Shown here one piece after another: positions 1-5,136 of a stretch of 5,225 nucleotides of DNA. The translations under genes were made by a program, and so were the position numbers. Every line of letters starts with the position of its first letter. The first letter of the stretch is position 1. Below the pieces are notes generated by a model. The model had not been told where the DNA came from, searched no databases, and worked only from the letters and a program-made list of their open reading frames with translations. The DNA lies in the NCBI GenBank assembly GCA_016234955.1, contig JACRNN010000136.1:1-5225 (forward strand). The letters are read 5' to 3'. Source of the DNA: Deltaproteobacteria bacterium. Its GTDB lineage: Bacteria > Desulfobacterota > GWC2-55-46.

Positions 1-56
1 AAAGCTACGGACCAGTAGAGCCGGAGTTCCAACCCAAGCAGGTAAGAATCTCTTGA
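1..56 (+). CDS. Possible C-terminal end of an upstream gene (partial)
   Basis: Reading from base 3, the frame gives 17 residues (SYGPVEPEFQPKQVRIS) and then stops at TGA 54-56. The mix of residues and codons resembles a real protein end, and no other frame here looks better: frame 1 stops at once and frame 2 gives a basic, low-quality peptide ending near 111. The gene would start outside the window, so no function can be assigned. The call rests only on composition and on the lack of a competing gene before the promoter region that follows. Confidence 0.3.
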   Translation, partial: SYGPVEPEFQPKQVRIS

Positions 57-111
57 GAGGATTAAATCATAGCTTGACATCGAGGCGGATTTTAGCATAA
101 ACCCATTTGGT

Positions 112-140
112 TTGACAAGGAGCTTCTTTAGGGGTAAGAT
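112..140 (+). promoter_or_regulatory. Candidate sigma-70-type promoter for the small cysteine protein
   Basis: A perfect -35 hexamer TTGACA (112-117) is followed after 17 bp by TAAGAT (135-140), which matches four of six bases of the -10 consensus. Transcription would start near 147 and leave a leader of almost 90 nt before ATG 235. A second perfect TTGACA at 74-79 has only poor -10 candidates (CATAAA at 96-101), so it is less likely. This is a sequence match only. Confidence 0.4.
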
Positions 141-181
141 TAAAAAAACCCCGATAACGGCAGGCAGGAAGACGCGAAAGG

Positions 182-207
182 GCCGGTAAAAACGGCGATT
201 TTTTTGC
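182..207 (+). other. Short hairpin with T-tract in the leader
   Basis: GCCG, a short A-rich loop and CGGC are followed by GA and seven T residues (about 201-207). This looks like a weak intrinsic terminator or attenuator. It lies between the candidate promoter at 112-140 and the gene at 235, so it could reduce read-through into the gene. It could equally end transcription from the upstream gene. The four-base stem is short, so confidence is low. Confidence 0.25.
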
Positions 208-234
208 GATATATAGAGAGGAAGGGCCTTTAAG

Positions 235-543
235 ATGAAGAAGTTGCGGTGCCATAACTGTGGGATAGAACTACCCAAAGGCAGTTTGAAATATATATTG
301 GAGATAAGGAGCTTCGCCGACTTTGACGGCTACCTGGAGGACTACGACGGCGACATAGAGGAGGGGATAAACGACCTCCTTGACGCTATGGAGTCGACCG
401 ACCCCAAGGCCATCGAGGATGACGTATCCAAGGAGCATATTTTCATACTCTGCAAGTCCTGCAGGGACAAGTTCATAAACGACCCGTTCCAGTCCGGAAA
501 AGCGGAGGTGGACGGCGATGAAGTGAAGGGGACGATACATTGA
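235..543 (+). CDS. Small acidic protein with two CxxC pairs, function unknown
   Basis: This 102-residue protein has cysteines at 6 and 9 (CHNCG) near the N-terminus and at 73 and 76 (CKSC) near the C-terminus. The arrangement suits a single four-cysteine zinc site that closes the chain on itself. The middle, about residues 30-65, is rich in Asp and Glu and probably helical (DGDIEEGINDLLDAMES). There is no signal peptide or membrane segment, so it should be cytoplasmic. The start is set by an AGAGGAAG ribosome-binding sequence at 217-224 and by the conserved-looking cysteine motif directly after the start. It resembles short conserved unknown proteins of deltaproteobacteria, but I cannot name a family and do not assign a function. 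It appears to be transcribed alone, since hairpins follow it. An overlapping reverse frame has no protein-like features. Confidence 0.8.
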   Translation: MKKLRCHNCGIELPKGSLKYILEIRSFADFDGYLEDYDGDIEEGINDLLDAMESTDPKAIEDDVSKEHIFILCKSCRDKFINDPFQSGKAEVDGDEVKGTIH

Positions 544-605
544 CCACAGGCCGCGTGGACTACCGTTGTCTTTGATCCGCCTTTTAATTTTTTTAACGTT
601 CTGAA

Positions 606-631
606 GCCCCCCTGGGCCTTAGGCCGGGGGC
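606..631 (+). terminator. GC-rich hairpin after the small cysteine gene, possible terminator
   Basis: The stem pairs GCCCCC (606-611) with GGGGGC (626-631), and GGCC (615-618) with GGCC (622-625), around a TTA loop. Three bases (CTG, 612-614) bulge out on the left. The tract after it (AGGTTTCATTCAT) has only a few scattered T residues, so this is an imperfect Rho-independent terminator at best. Its position 60 bp after the stop codon fits that role. The tail it shares with the hairpin at 720-743 suggests it may instead be a member of a repeat family. Confidence 0.4.
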
Positions 632-679
632 AGGTTTCATTCATCTCGAGCTTTAGCCAGAGGGTCTTAATGTTTCCTT

Positions 680-702
680 CGGGGTCTAATTCCCCGTATA
701 AT
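680..702 (+). promoter_or_regulatory. Hairpin next to a perfect -10 box, candidate phosphoesterase promoter
   Basis: A perfect TATAAT stands at 697-702, about 80 bp upstream of the phosphoesterase start. The preceding 17 bp form a small hairpin (CGGGG 680-684, CCCCG 692-696). The corresponding -35 region (around 673-679) is poor. The -10 match may be chance, or the promoter may depend on an activator. Confidence 0.25.
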
Positions 703-719
703 CAACGGTGCCTTCGGGT

Positions 720-751
720 ACTCCGCGGCTTGGCCAGCGGGGTGGTTCATT
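720..751. repeat. REP-like palindrome with a GGTTCATT tail
   Basis: ACTCCGC (720-726) pairs with GCGGGGT (737-743) with one G-T wobble. GGC (727-729) pairs with GCC (733-735) around a TTG loop, and one A bulges. The palindrome is followed by GGTTCATT (744-751). The hairpin at 606-631 is followed by a very similar GGTTTCATT. A GC-rich palindrome plus a shared tail in two nearby copies is typical of short dispersed extragenic repeats. Genome-wide copy number cannot be seen from here. Confidence 0.4.
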
Positions 752-784
752 ACCGTTGCAAAAACCCCGGAACGGCTTCTGAAC

Positions 785-1522
785 ATGCGCTACGCCGTAA
801 TCTCAGACATACATTCAAACCTTGAGGCGCTGGAATCCTTCCTTGACGAAGCCTCCTCTCTCGGTATAGACAAGACCGTCTGCCTCGGCGACATAGTCGG
901 ATACAACGCCAATCCCAACGAATGCATAGAGCTGGTAAGAAGGCACAACTTCGCCTGCATCATGGGGAACCACGACTCGAGGACGGCCGGGCTCGAAGAG
1001 CCCTCTGACTTCAACTTCCACGCGGCCGCGGCCGTCTACTGGACCCGGCAGGTCTTGACCGAGGAGAACAGGGAGTTTTTGCGTGGATTGCCGCGCACGC
1101 TGATGGTCAACCAGAGTTTCTTGGCGTTCCACGGGTGGGTGAACGACACGGACCAGTACATCCTCGGCGCCAACTCGGCGATGGAGAACTTCAGGCTCGT
1201 AAAGGCGTTGAAGAACCCGACGAACCTTTGTTTCTTCGGCCACACGCACGTCCCCATAACCTATGTGCAGACAAACGGGACGGTGGCCGCCAGCGCCGAA
1301 GACGCCTTCAAGGTCAAGAAAGCGGCGAGATACCTCATAAACCCCGGCGGGCTCGGCCAACCGAGGGACAGGGACCCGAGGGCGGCGTTCCTGATATACG
1401 ATACCAAGAAGTCAGAGGTCTCTTTCAGGAGGATAGGGTACGACGTCCAGAAAACGGCGGATAAGATCATAGCCGCCGGCCTGCCGGAGCGGCTTGCCGA
1501 GAGGCTCAAGCTCGGGTGGTGA
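785..1522 (+). CDS. Calcineurin-like metallophosphoesterase (YfcE/MJ0936-like)
   Basis: This is a soluble 245-residue binuclear metal phosphoesterase. All metal and catalytic motifs are present in order: D8-x-H10 (SDIHSN), G35-D36 (GDIVGY), G61-N62-H63-D64, H116 (AFHGW) and G152-H153-T154-H155, followed by INPGGLGQPRD (185-195). The pattern fits the compact Metallophos_2 type, whose characterised members split phosphodiesters such as cyclic nucleotides in vitro. The real substrate cannot be read from sequence. The chain starts directly at the first beta strand (MRYAVISDIHSN), which fixes the start at ATG 785. No strong Shine-Dalgarno is seen (only GGAACGG near 769-775), so expression may be low. 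The gene seems to be a single transcription unit, with palindromes before it and a terminator hairpin after it. It has no signal peptide, so it should act in the cytoplasm. Confidence 0.93.
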   Translation: MRYAVISDIHSNLEALESFLDEASSLGIDKTVCLGDIVGYNANPNECIELVRRHNFACIMGNHDSRTAGLEEPSDFNFHAAAAVYWTRQVLTEENREFLRGLPRTLMVNQSFLAFHGWVNDTDQYILGANSAMENFRLVKALKNPTNLCFFGHTHVPITYVQTNGTVAASAEDAFKVKKAARYLINPGGLGQPRDRDPRAAFLIYDTKKSEVSFRRIGYDVQKTADKIIAAGLPERLAERLKLGW

Positions 1523-1538
1523 GGGGGGAGGGGTTGAG

Positions 1539-1569
1539 GGCGGGTCACACCCGCCGTTTCACATTTTTG
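1539..1569 (+). terminator. Terminator of the phosphoesterase gene
   Basis: GGCGGGT (1539-1545) and ACCCGCC (1549-1555) form a perfect 7-bp stem with a CAC loop. It begins 16 bases after the stop codon and is followed by a T-rich run (GTTTCACATTTTT) ending in five T residues. The stem and position suit an intrinsic terminator. The T-tract is interrupted, so efficiency may be moderate. Confidence 0.5.
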
Positions 1570-1570
1570 T

Positions 1571-1596
1571 GGTGGCAGGAGCTTCCTCCTGCCACC
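1571..1596. repeat. Perfect 11-bp stem-loop
   Basis: GGTGGCAGGAG (1571-1581) and CTCCTGCCACC (1586-1596) are exact inverted copies around a CTTC loop. The structure is much stronger than needed for termination and lacks a T-run after it (only TTAT). It directly precedes the ribosome-binding site of the antidote fragment. It may back up the terminator at 1539-1569 or be a dispersed palindromic repeat. Confidence 0.55.
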
Positions 1597-1618
1597 TTAT
1601 CAAGCAGAGGCACGAATA

Positions 1619-1735
1619 ATGACTAAAAAAATCACGAGTTATCAGGAAGACCTGATCGAGGCGTTAAAAGACCCCCGCGAAGCCGCCGTATATCTTAAGG
1701 AAGCTCTGATTAATTATGTTTTTCTGTCATTCTGA
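1619..1735 (+). pseudogene. Truncated addiction-module antidote (HigA-like DNA-binding antitoxin) fragment
   Basis: The frame from ATG 1619 has a good ribosome-binding site (AGAGG, 1606-1610) and runs 38 codons to TGA 1733-1735. Residues 1-30 carry the N-terminal pattern of the COG3636-type antidote family: Y8-x-E10-D11-L12, an EALKDP motif (14-19) and EAAVYLKEAL (21-30). Full members are roughly 100 residues and continue into a helix-turn-helix that binds the operator of a RelE/HigB-like toxin gene. Here the family resemblance stops at codon 30, exactly where an inverted-repeat element begins (1706). The last eight residues are translated from that element. The DNA-binding part is missing, no remnant of it is found in any forward frame after the element, and no toxin gene lies upstream. 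The fragment cannot be a working antitoxin. The family call rests on my recollection of the pattern and has not been aligned. Confidence 0.6.
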
Positions 1736-1833
1736 GGAAGCGTAGCGACCGAAGAATCTCGTAACTTATTGATTTTATAGACGTTGAGATTCTTCGCTTT
1801 GCTCAGAATGACATGCTATTGCGAATTAATCAG
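1706..1833. mobile_element. 128-bp MITE-like inverted-repeat element
   Basis: The ends are perfect 10-bp inverted repeats, CTGATTAATT (1706-1715) and AATTAATCAG (1824-1833). Nested inside are two more perfect pairings: TGTCATTCTGAG (1725-1736) with CTCAGAATGACA (1802-1813), and CGAAGAATCTC (1750-1760) with GAGATTCTTCG (1786-1796). The whole can fold into one long hairpin with a 25-nt AT-rich loop. It contains no gene. The inner motif resembles a palindrome that recurs in many bacterial genomes. The left edge falls inside the antidote reading frame and ends it. I see no clear target-site duplication (flanks GGAAGCT and CACGGTA), so real transposition is not proven. Confidence 0.6.
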
Positions 1834-1837
1834 CACG

Positions 1838-1901
1838 GTAGGTTGGGCTGATGCGAAGCGAAGCCCATCGGTCATGGTTTGATGATTAGAAGCCCATGAC
1901 C
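1838..1901. repeat. Two adjacent palindromes after the MITE-like element
   Basis: GTAGGTTGGGCT is followed by a palindrome in which TGGGCT (1844-1849) pairs with AGCCCA (1862-1867) across GATGCGAAGCGA. The second is GGTCATGG (1870-1877), an exact inverted match to CCATGACC (1894-1901) with a 16-nt loop. The first resembles the widespread GTAGGTTGGGCT dispersed repeat. The remaining bases up to 1959 contain no gene I can support. No T-rich terminator for the leftward peptidase gene is evident here. Confidence 0.4.
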
Positions 1902-1959
1902 TTATGCACGGGCATCGTGTCGCCATGTGCGCTTTCAACTGCACTCCTCGCCCCTCGCT

Positions 1960-3093
1960 TCAAAACCGTGTCTCACCCTCCACTATCACCTCGACCTTCG
2001 CGCCGTTTTTGAAAACCTCAAGCGTAGGCCCGAAGAATATGAAGTCCTGGTGAAAAGGCACCGACACCTTCCCGCCGAATGAGGAGTTGTCCCCGATCGC
2101 CATGTGGACGGTGCCGAGTATCTTCTCGGTTTCGAGTATGTTGTCGGGCCTTGAGGCCTTATCGTTCGTGCCGATGCCCAACTCCGCTACGTTGCCTGCC
2201 AGCGGCGTAGCCTCTATCTTTTTCCTCAAGGCCTCGGCGAACCCGCCTTCGCCCCTGACCTCGGCCACGCGGCCTTTCCTGACCTCGAGGCATATCGGCT
2301 TTTCAAGTTTTTTCTCGGGCGCCCACTCAAGGACCAGCCTGCCCTCGGCCGTGCCTTCAACCGGGGCGAGGAAGCCCTCTCCGGCGGGCAGGTTGCTGAA
2401 GGCCCCCTTCTCCGTGATGATGCCGGTATCAGGGCGCAGGTCCCTCCCAACGATGGAGAAGGATATCGACGTGCCGTTGCGGGACGTTACTCTGGCCGTC
2501 TCCGCGCCCTTCACCAATTCAACGAGCCGCTTTGTCCGTCCCTCGACCTTCTTCCAGTCCGCCGTCATGGAGCCGAGTAGCATGGGCCTCTCGAAAAGCG
2601 GCATGGAGGCGTACCTTACCCCCATGCACCGGGTAAGGAAGTCCCTGAACCTCGTGTGTGAGGTGGAGCAGTTCGACAGGGCGATTATCGCATCAGGCGA
2701 TTTGGCGTATTTGATGACGGCCTCTTCCGCCCTCCGCAGATCATCCGCCGTAGCCTCCTTGAGCAGAACCCTTGCAAGGACTCCGGAGGCTGAGAGCTCC
2801 GCAACGGCCCGTTTGCCGAAGGCCGCCTCCCATACCTCTATCGGAGGTTCCTTCCCGTGTACTCCAACTGAGGGGAACTCAAGGTACGCTACTTCGCAGA
2901 AATCCTTCCCGGCCTCGGCCGTATCCCGCGCTATCTCGCGGAGCGATTCCCTCTGCGCCCTTTCCTTGACACTGACGTGTTCGTCATCGCGGATAAGGTC
3001 GGTGATGACAAGGCCCCGCTCGGTTTTTTTGACGCCGAGGTTTGTCGTGAAGATATTCCTGATAGCATTCAGCTCATCCGCATCTACAGACAT
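1960..3093 (-). CDS. M29-like metallo-aminopeptidase (leucyl aminopeptidase, aminopeptidase T superfamily)
   Basis: This 377-residue protein is predicted to remove N-terminal residues from peptides in the cytoplasm using two metal ions. Numbered from the chosen start, the C-terminal half has the COG2309/M29 signature: NLPAGE ending in E239, AELGIGTN with E304, GTVHMAIGDN with H330, and FHQDF with H348 and D350. These match the Glu, Glu, His, His and Asp ligands of M29 enzymes. The catalytic Tyr expected seven residues after H330 is not there (S337), so a different activity is possible. The same fold includes the NicX dihydroxypyridine dioxygenases. The start is put at ATG 3093-3091, which has AAAGGA nine bases upstream and gives the usual N-terminus (LNAIRNIFTTNLGV). 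An upstream in-frame TTG at 3159 also has an SD-like AGGGA and would add 22 residues (399 in all), but that extension does not resemble the family. The gene is transcribed leftward from the promoter at 3191-3218. Confidence 0.85.
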   Translation of the reverse strand: MSVDADELNAIRNIFTTNLGVKKTERGLVITDLIRDDEHVSVKERAQRESLREIARDTAEAGKDFCEVAYLEFPSVGVHGKEPPIEVWEAAFGKRAVAELSASGVLARVLLKEATADDLRRAEEAVIKYAKSPDAIIALSNCSTSHTRFRDFLTRCMGVRYASMPLFERPMLLGSMTADWKKVEGRTKRLVELVKGAETARVTSRNGTSISFSIVGRDLRPDTGIITEKGAFSNLPAGEGFLAPVEGTAEGRLVLEWAPEKKLEKPICLEVRKGRVAEVRGEGGFAEALRKKIEATPLAGNVAELGIGTNDKASRPDNILETEKILGTVHMAIGDNSSFGGKVSVPFHQDFIFFGPTLEVFKNGAKVEVIVEGETRF

Positions 3094-3190
3094 CTTGCGC
3101 GTTCCTTTGGCGTATAACAGGTTGTTGAAAAACAGTTTTCCGTGGGAAGCTTTCGACAAAATTTTTCCCTTCAGACCCTTTCAATCCAGT

Positions 3191-3218
3191 AATATATCAC
3201 TGCGACAATTATTGTCAA
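3191..3218 (-). promoter_or_regulatory. Sigma-70-type promoter of the aminopeptidase, with dyad
   Basis: On the minus strand TTGACA (3218-3213) is a perfect -35 box. A 16-bp spacer separates it from TATATT (3196-3191), a five-of-six -10 box. Transcription would begin near 3184, about 90 nt before the ATG start. A 13-bp dyad, GACAAT-T-ATTGTC (3204-3216), covers part of the -35 box and spacer and could be an operator. Confidence 0.55.
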
Positions 3219-3219
3219 A

Positions 3220-3362
3220 TGGCCACCTCTAAAAATAGCTCTTTTTCCTGATCTCTTTGTTGGGGCGAAAATAAAATGCTCACATATTCGCATATATGCT
3301 CCGCTTTTATTTTCGCCCCTGCCTCGACCTCAGAAAAAATAACTGATTTTTAGAGGCAGCCA
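3220..3362. mobile_element. 143-bp inverted-repeat (MITE-like) element between divergent promoters
   Basis: The outer ends are 17-bp inverted repeats with two mismatches: TGGCCACCTCTAAAAAT (3220-3236) and ATTTTTAGAGGCAGCCA (3346-3362). Inside is a perfect 15-bp pair, GGGGCGAAAATAAAA (3262-3276) and TTTTATTTTCGCCCC (3305-3319). Its 28-nt loop carries the self-complementary GCATATATGC (3290-3299). There is no protein-like frame. The element starts two bases from the -35 box of the leftward promoter and ends about 50 bp before the rightward one. It has the form of a non-autonomous element or large dispersed repeat. No convincing target duplication is visible. Confidence 0.6.
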
Positions 3363-3412
3363 AACGTTGAGGATGTGACGGTTATAAAAAATTTTTCACT
3401 ATTTTATTCAAA

Positions 3413-3444
3413 ATATTGACATCCATGTCAATATAAGTTATAGT
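3413..3444 (+). promoter_or_regulatory. Sigma-70-type promoter of the response regulator, covered by a perfect operator-like dyad
   Basis: TTGACA (3416-3421), a 17-bp spacer and TATAGT (3439-3444) form a strong promoter, predicted to start near 3451, with an A/T-tract region (3384-3415) upstream that may act as an UP element. ATATTGACAT (3413-3422) and ATGTCAATAT (3425-3434) are exact inverted copies separated by CC. This dyad covers the whole -35 box and much of the spacer, a position where a bound protein would block RNA polymerase. The identity of that protein is unknown; the regulator itself is one candidate. Confidence 0.65.
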
Positions 3445-3489
3445 TGTGGGATACAATCGTAGTTTTCTTGACAACAGGAGAGAAAAATC

Positions 3490-4908
3490 ATGGGAGAGCG
3501 CAACATACTTCTGGTCGAGGATGAAGAGTATATACGTGAGAACCTGACTGAAATATTAGAGATGAACGGCTACAGGGTCTCTGCCGCGCCAAACGGCGAG
3601 GCGGGGCTGGAGTTGGCGCGAAAGCGCAACTACGACGTTATATTGACGGACCTCAAGCTCCCCGGCATAAGCGGAATAGATGTAATAAGGAATATAAAGG
3701 GCTTCTCGCCCAGTACGGTCTGCATCATACTTACCGGCTACGCCTCGGTGGAGACCGCCGTGGAGGCGATGAGGGCCGGGGCATTCACCTACCTTGAAAA
3801 ACCCTGCGGAAAAGACGAACTCCTTGTCACGCTGGAAAAAGCCTATGAGATGCACTCCCTCGCCGTAGAGAACGTCAATCTTAAAAACGAGATAAAGACG
3901 AGCTGTACCGAAGCCATCCTCGGCACAAGCTCAGAGATACAGTCTGTGCGCGACACCATTGAAAAGGTGGCGGATACCGACTCCACAGTCCTTATACTCG
4001 GCGAGAGCGGAACGGGCAAGGAGCTTGTCGCCAGGGCGCTCCATTACGGGAGCTCGAGGTTCAACAAGCCTTTTGTGCCGATAAACTGCGGGGCTATCCC
4101 CGAGGACCTCCTTGAAAGCGAGCTCTTCGGCTATGATAAGGGGGCCTTTACCGGGGCCATAGCGACCAAGATAGGCAGGTTCGAGGCGGCTGACCACGGC
4201 ACGGTCTTCCTCGATGAGATAGGGGACATGAGCGCCGCGCTGCAGGTAAAGATACTGAGGGTCTTGCAGGAGAAGGAGTTTGAGAGGGTCGGCGGCAGGA
4301 GTTCCATCAAGGTCGACGTCCGGGTCGTTGCCGCGACCAACATAGACCTCGAGGTTGCCGTGCAGGAGAGGAGGTTCAGGAAAGACCTCTTTTACCGTCT
4401 GAACGTAATACCGATACACCTGCCCCCGCTCAAGAACAGGCGTGAGGACGTACCTCTGCTGATAAGCCACTTCATGGAGAAGATAGCCAGGAGGAAGAAG
4501 AAATATATCAAGGGCATAGCCCCGGAAGCTATGGATATACTTGAGGCTTACGAATGGCCCGGCAATATCAGGGAGCTCGAAAACCTCATCGAAAGGCTGA
4601 TGGTGTTGAAGGAGGACGGCGGCGTTATCGTCCCCAAGGACCTCCCGGACAAGATTAGGTCCACAAAGGCGGAGGGGCTGAACCTGAACAGCTTCACCAT
4701 GTCGCCCGACGGGATAGATTTTAATACCGCGGTCGATAACTTTGAGCGGGACCTCATAATGCACGCCCTGAACAGGGTCAATGGAGTAAAGAAAAAGGCC
4801 GCCGATTACCTGAAGCTCAACCGCACGACCCTAATAGAAAAGATGAAGAGAAAGGGGCTCCTCGACGCGGTCGACTCCGCGGAGGCCATCGACCTTGTTG
4901 AGTCATGA
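3490..4908 (+). CDS. NtrC-family sigma-54-dependent response regulator
   Basis: This 472-residue two-component regulator should, once phosphorylated, use ATP to open promoters held by sigma-54 RNA polymerase. The receiver domain (about 1-120) has D11/E12, the phosphate acceptor D54 (TDLKLPG), T82 and K104 (EKP). The AAA+ domain (about 142-380) has Walker A GESGTGKE (171-178), the sigma-54 contact loop GAFTGA (218-223), Walker B VFLDEIG (239-245; D242, E243), the arginine-finger region RKDLFYRL (297-304) and WPGNIREL (356-363). A Fis-type helix-turn-helix covers about 426-457 (KKKAADYLKLNRTTLIEKMKRKGL region). All key residues are intact and the length is normal. ATG 3490 has a strong AGGAGAG (3476-3482) seven bases upstream. 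The recognition helix (NRTTLIEKM) resembles FleQ/FlrC-type activators more than nitrogen NtrC, but the target genes cannot be named from this. No sensor kinase is adjacent within the window. A sigma-54 promoter lies just downstream. Confidence 0.97.
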   Translation: MGERNILLVEDEEYIRENLTEILEMNGYRVSAAPNGEAGLELARKRNYDVILTDLKLPGISGIDVIRNIKGFSPSTVCIILTGYASVETAVEAMRAGAFTYLEKPCGKDELLVTLEKAYEMHSLAVENVNLKNEIKTSCTEAILGTSSEIQSVRDTIEKVADTDSTVLILGESGTGKELVARALHYGSSRFNKPFVPINCGAIPEDLLESELFGYDKGAFTGAIATKIGRFEAADHGTVFLDEIGDMSAALQVKILRVLQEKEFERVGGRSSIKVDVRVVAATNIDLEVAVQERRFRKDLFYRLNVIPIHLPPLKNRREDVPLLISHFMEKIARRKKKYIKGIAPEAMDILEAYEWPGNIRELENLIERLMVLKEDGGVIVPKDLPDKIRSTKAEGLNLNSFTMSPDGIDFNTAVDNFERDLIMHALNRVNGVKKKAADYLKLNRTTLIEKMKRKGLLDAVDSAEAIDLVES

Positions 4909-4964
4909 TTTTGACGTGAACAGCCCTTTGAAGTCAGATTTATAGCGTTTTCCTCCAGGACGGA

Positions 4965-5004
4965 ACAAGATTACCCCTGCCACGGAAATATCGTAATATC
5001 TTGT
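4965..5004 (+). promoter_or_regulatory. Candidate activator-binding dyad upstream of the sigma-54 promoter
   Basis: ACAAGAT (4965-4971) and ATCTTGT (4998-5004) are inverted copies. The pairing extends to TAC/GTA with a two-base offset. GTAATA also occurs twice (4993-4998, 5003-5008). The centre lies about 100 bp upstream of the predicted sigma-54 start near 5084, the usual place for an NtrC-type enhancer. The call is based on position and symmetry only. The rest of 4909-5057 holds nothing I can support, and no clear terminator follows the regulator gene. Confidence 0.3.
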
Positions 5005-5057
5005 AATACCTCATGATTATCCCTTAAAGGCTATCCCCTTGCGGCCATCTGCCCGTA

Positions 5058-5073
5058 TGGCACGGTTGTTGCA
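5058..5073 (+). promoter_or_regulatory. Sigma-54 (RpoN) promoter, exact consensus
   Basis: TGGCACGGTTGTTGCA matches the sigma-54 consensus TGGCAC(G/A)-N4-TTGC(A/T) at every defined position. The invariant GG (-24 element, 5059-5060) and GC (-12 element, 5071-5072) are ten bases apart, as required. Transcription should start near 5084, leaving a leader of about 53 nt before ATG 5137. An exact match at correct spacing, next to a gene for a sigma-54 activator, is unlikely to be chance. Confidence 0.8.
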
Positions 5074-5136
5074 GAATTACTCTCTCGAAAGATCAAAGGG
5101 GAACTTCAATACAGCTTCGGGGAACTCTTTACCTTC

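Noticed and set aside
67..255. Reverse-strand 62-codon open frame across the leader
   Set aside because: It overlaps the promoter and start of the cysteine gene, is low in protein-like features, and has no clear ribosome-binding site.
744..760. Possible sigma-54 promoter before the phosphoesterase (GG at 744, GC at 758)
   Set aside because: The GG and GC elements are two bases too far apart, and the intervening bases do not fit the consensus.
815..1360. Long reverse-strand open frame inside the phosphoesterase gene
   Set aside because: It is the antisense of a gene with all metal-binding motifs; its own product has no recognisable motif.
1706..1901. CRISPR array
   Set aside because: The palindromes differ from each other and there are no regularly spaced direct repeats or cas genes.
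2087..3232. Long forward open frame (381 codons) opposite the aminopeptidase
   Set aside because: It is the Ser/Arg/Pro-rich shadow of the M29-like gene and has no domain motifs; the reverse strand carries the metal ligands.
3931..4764. Reverse open frame of 277 codons inside the regulator gene
   Set aside because: It is antisense to the AAA+ domain, whose motifs are all intact on the forward strand.
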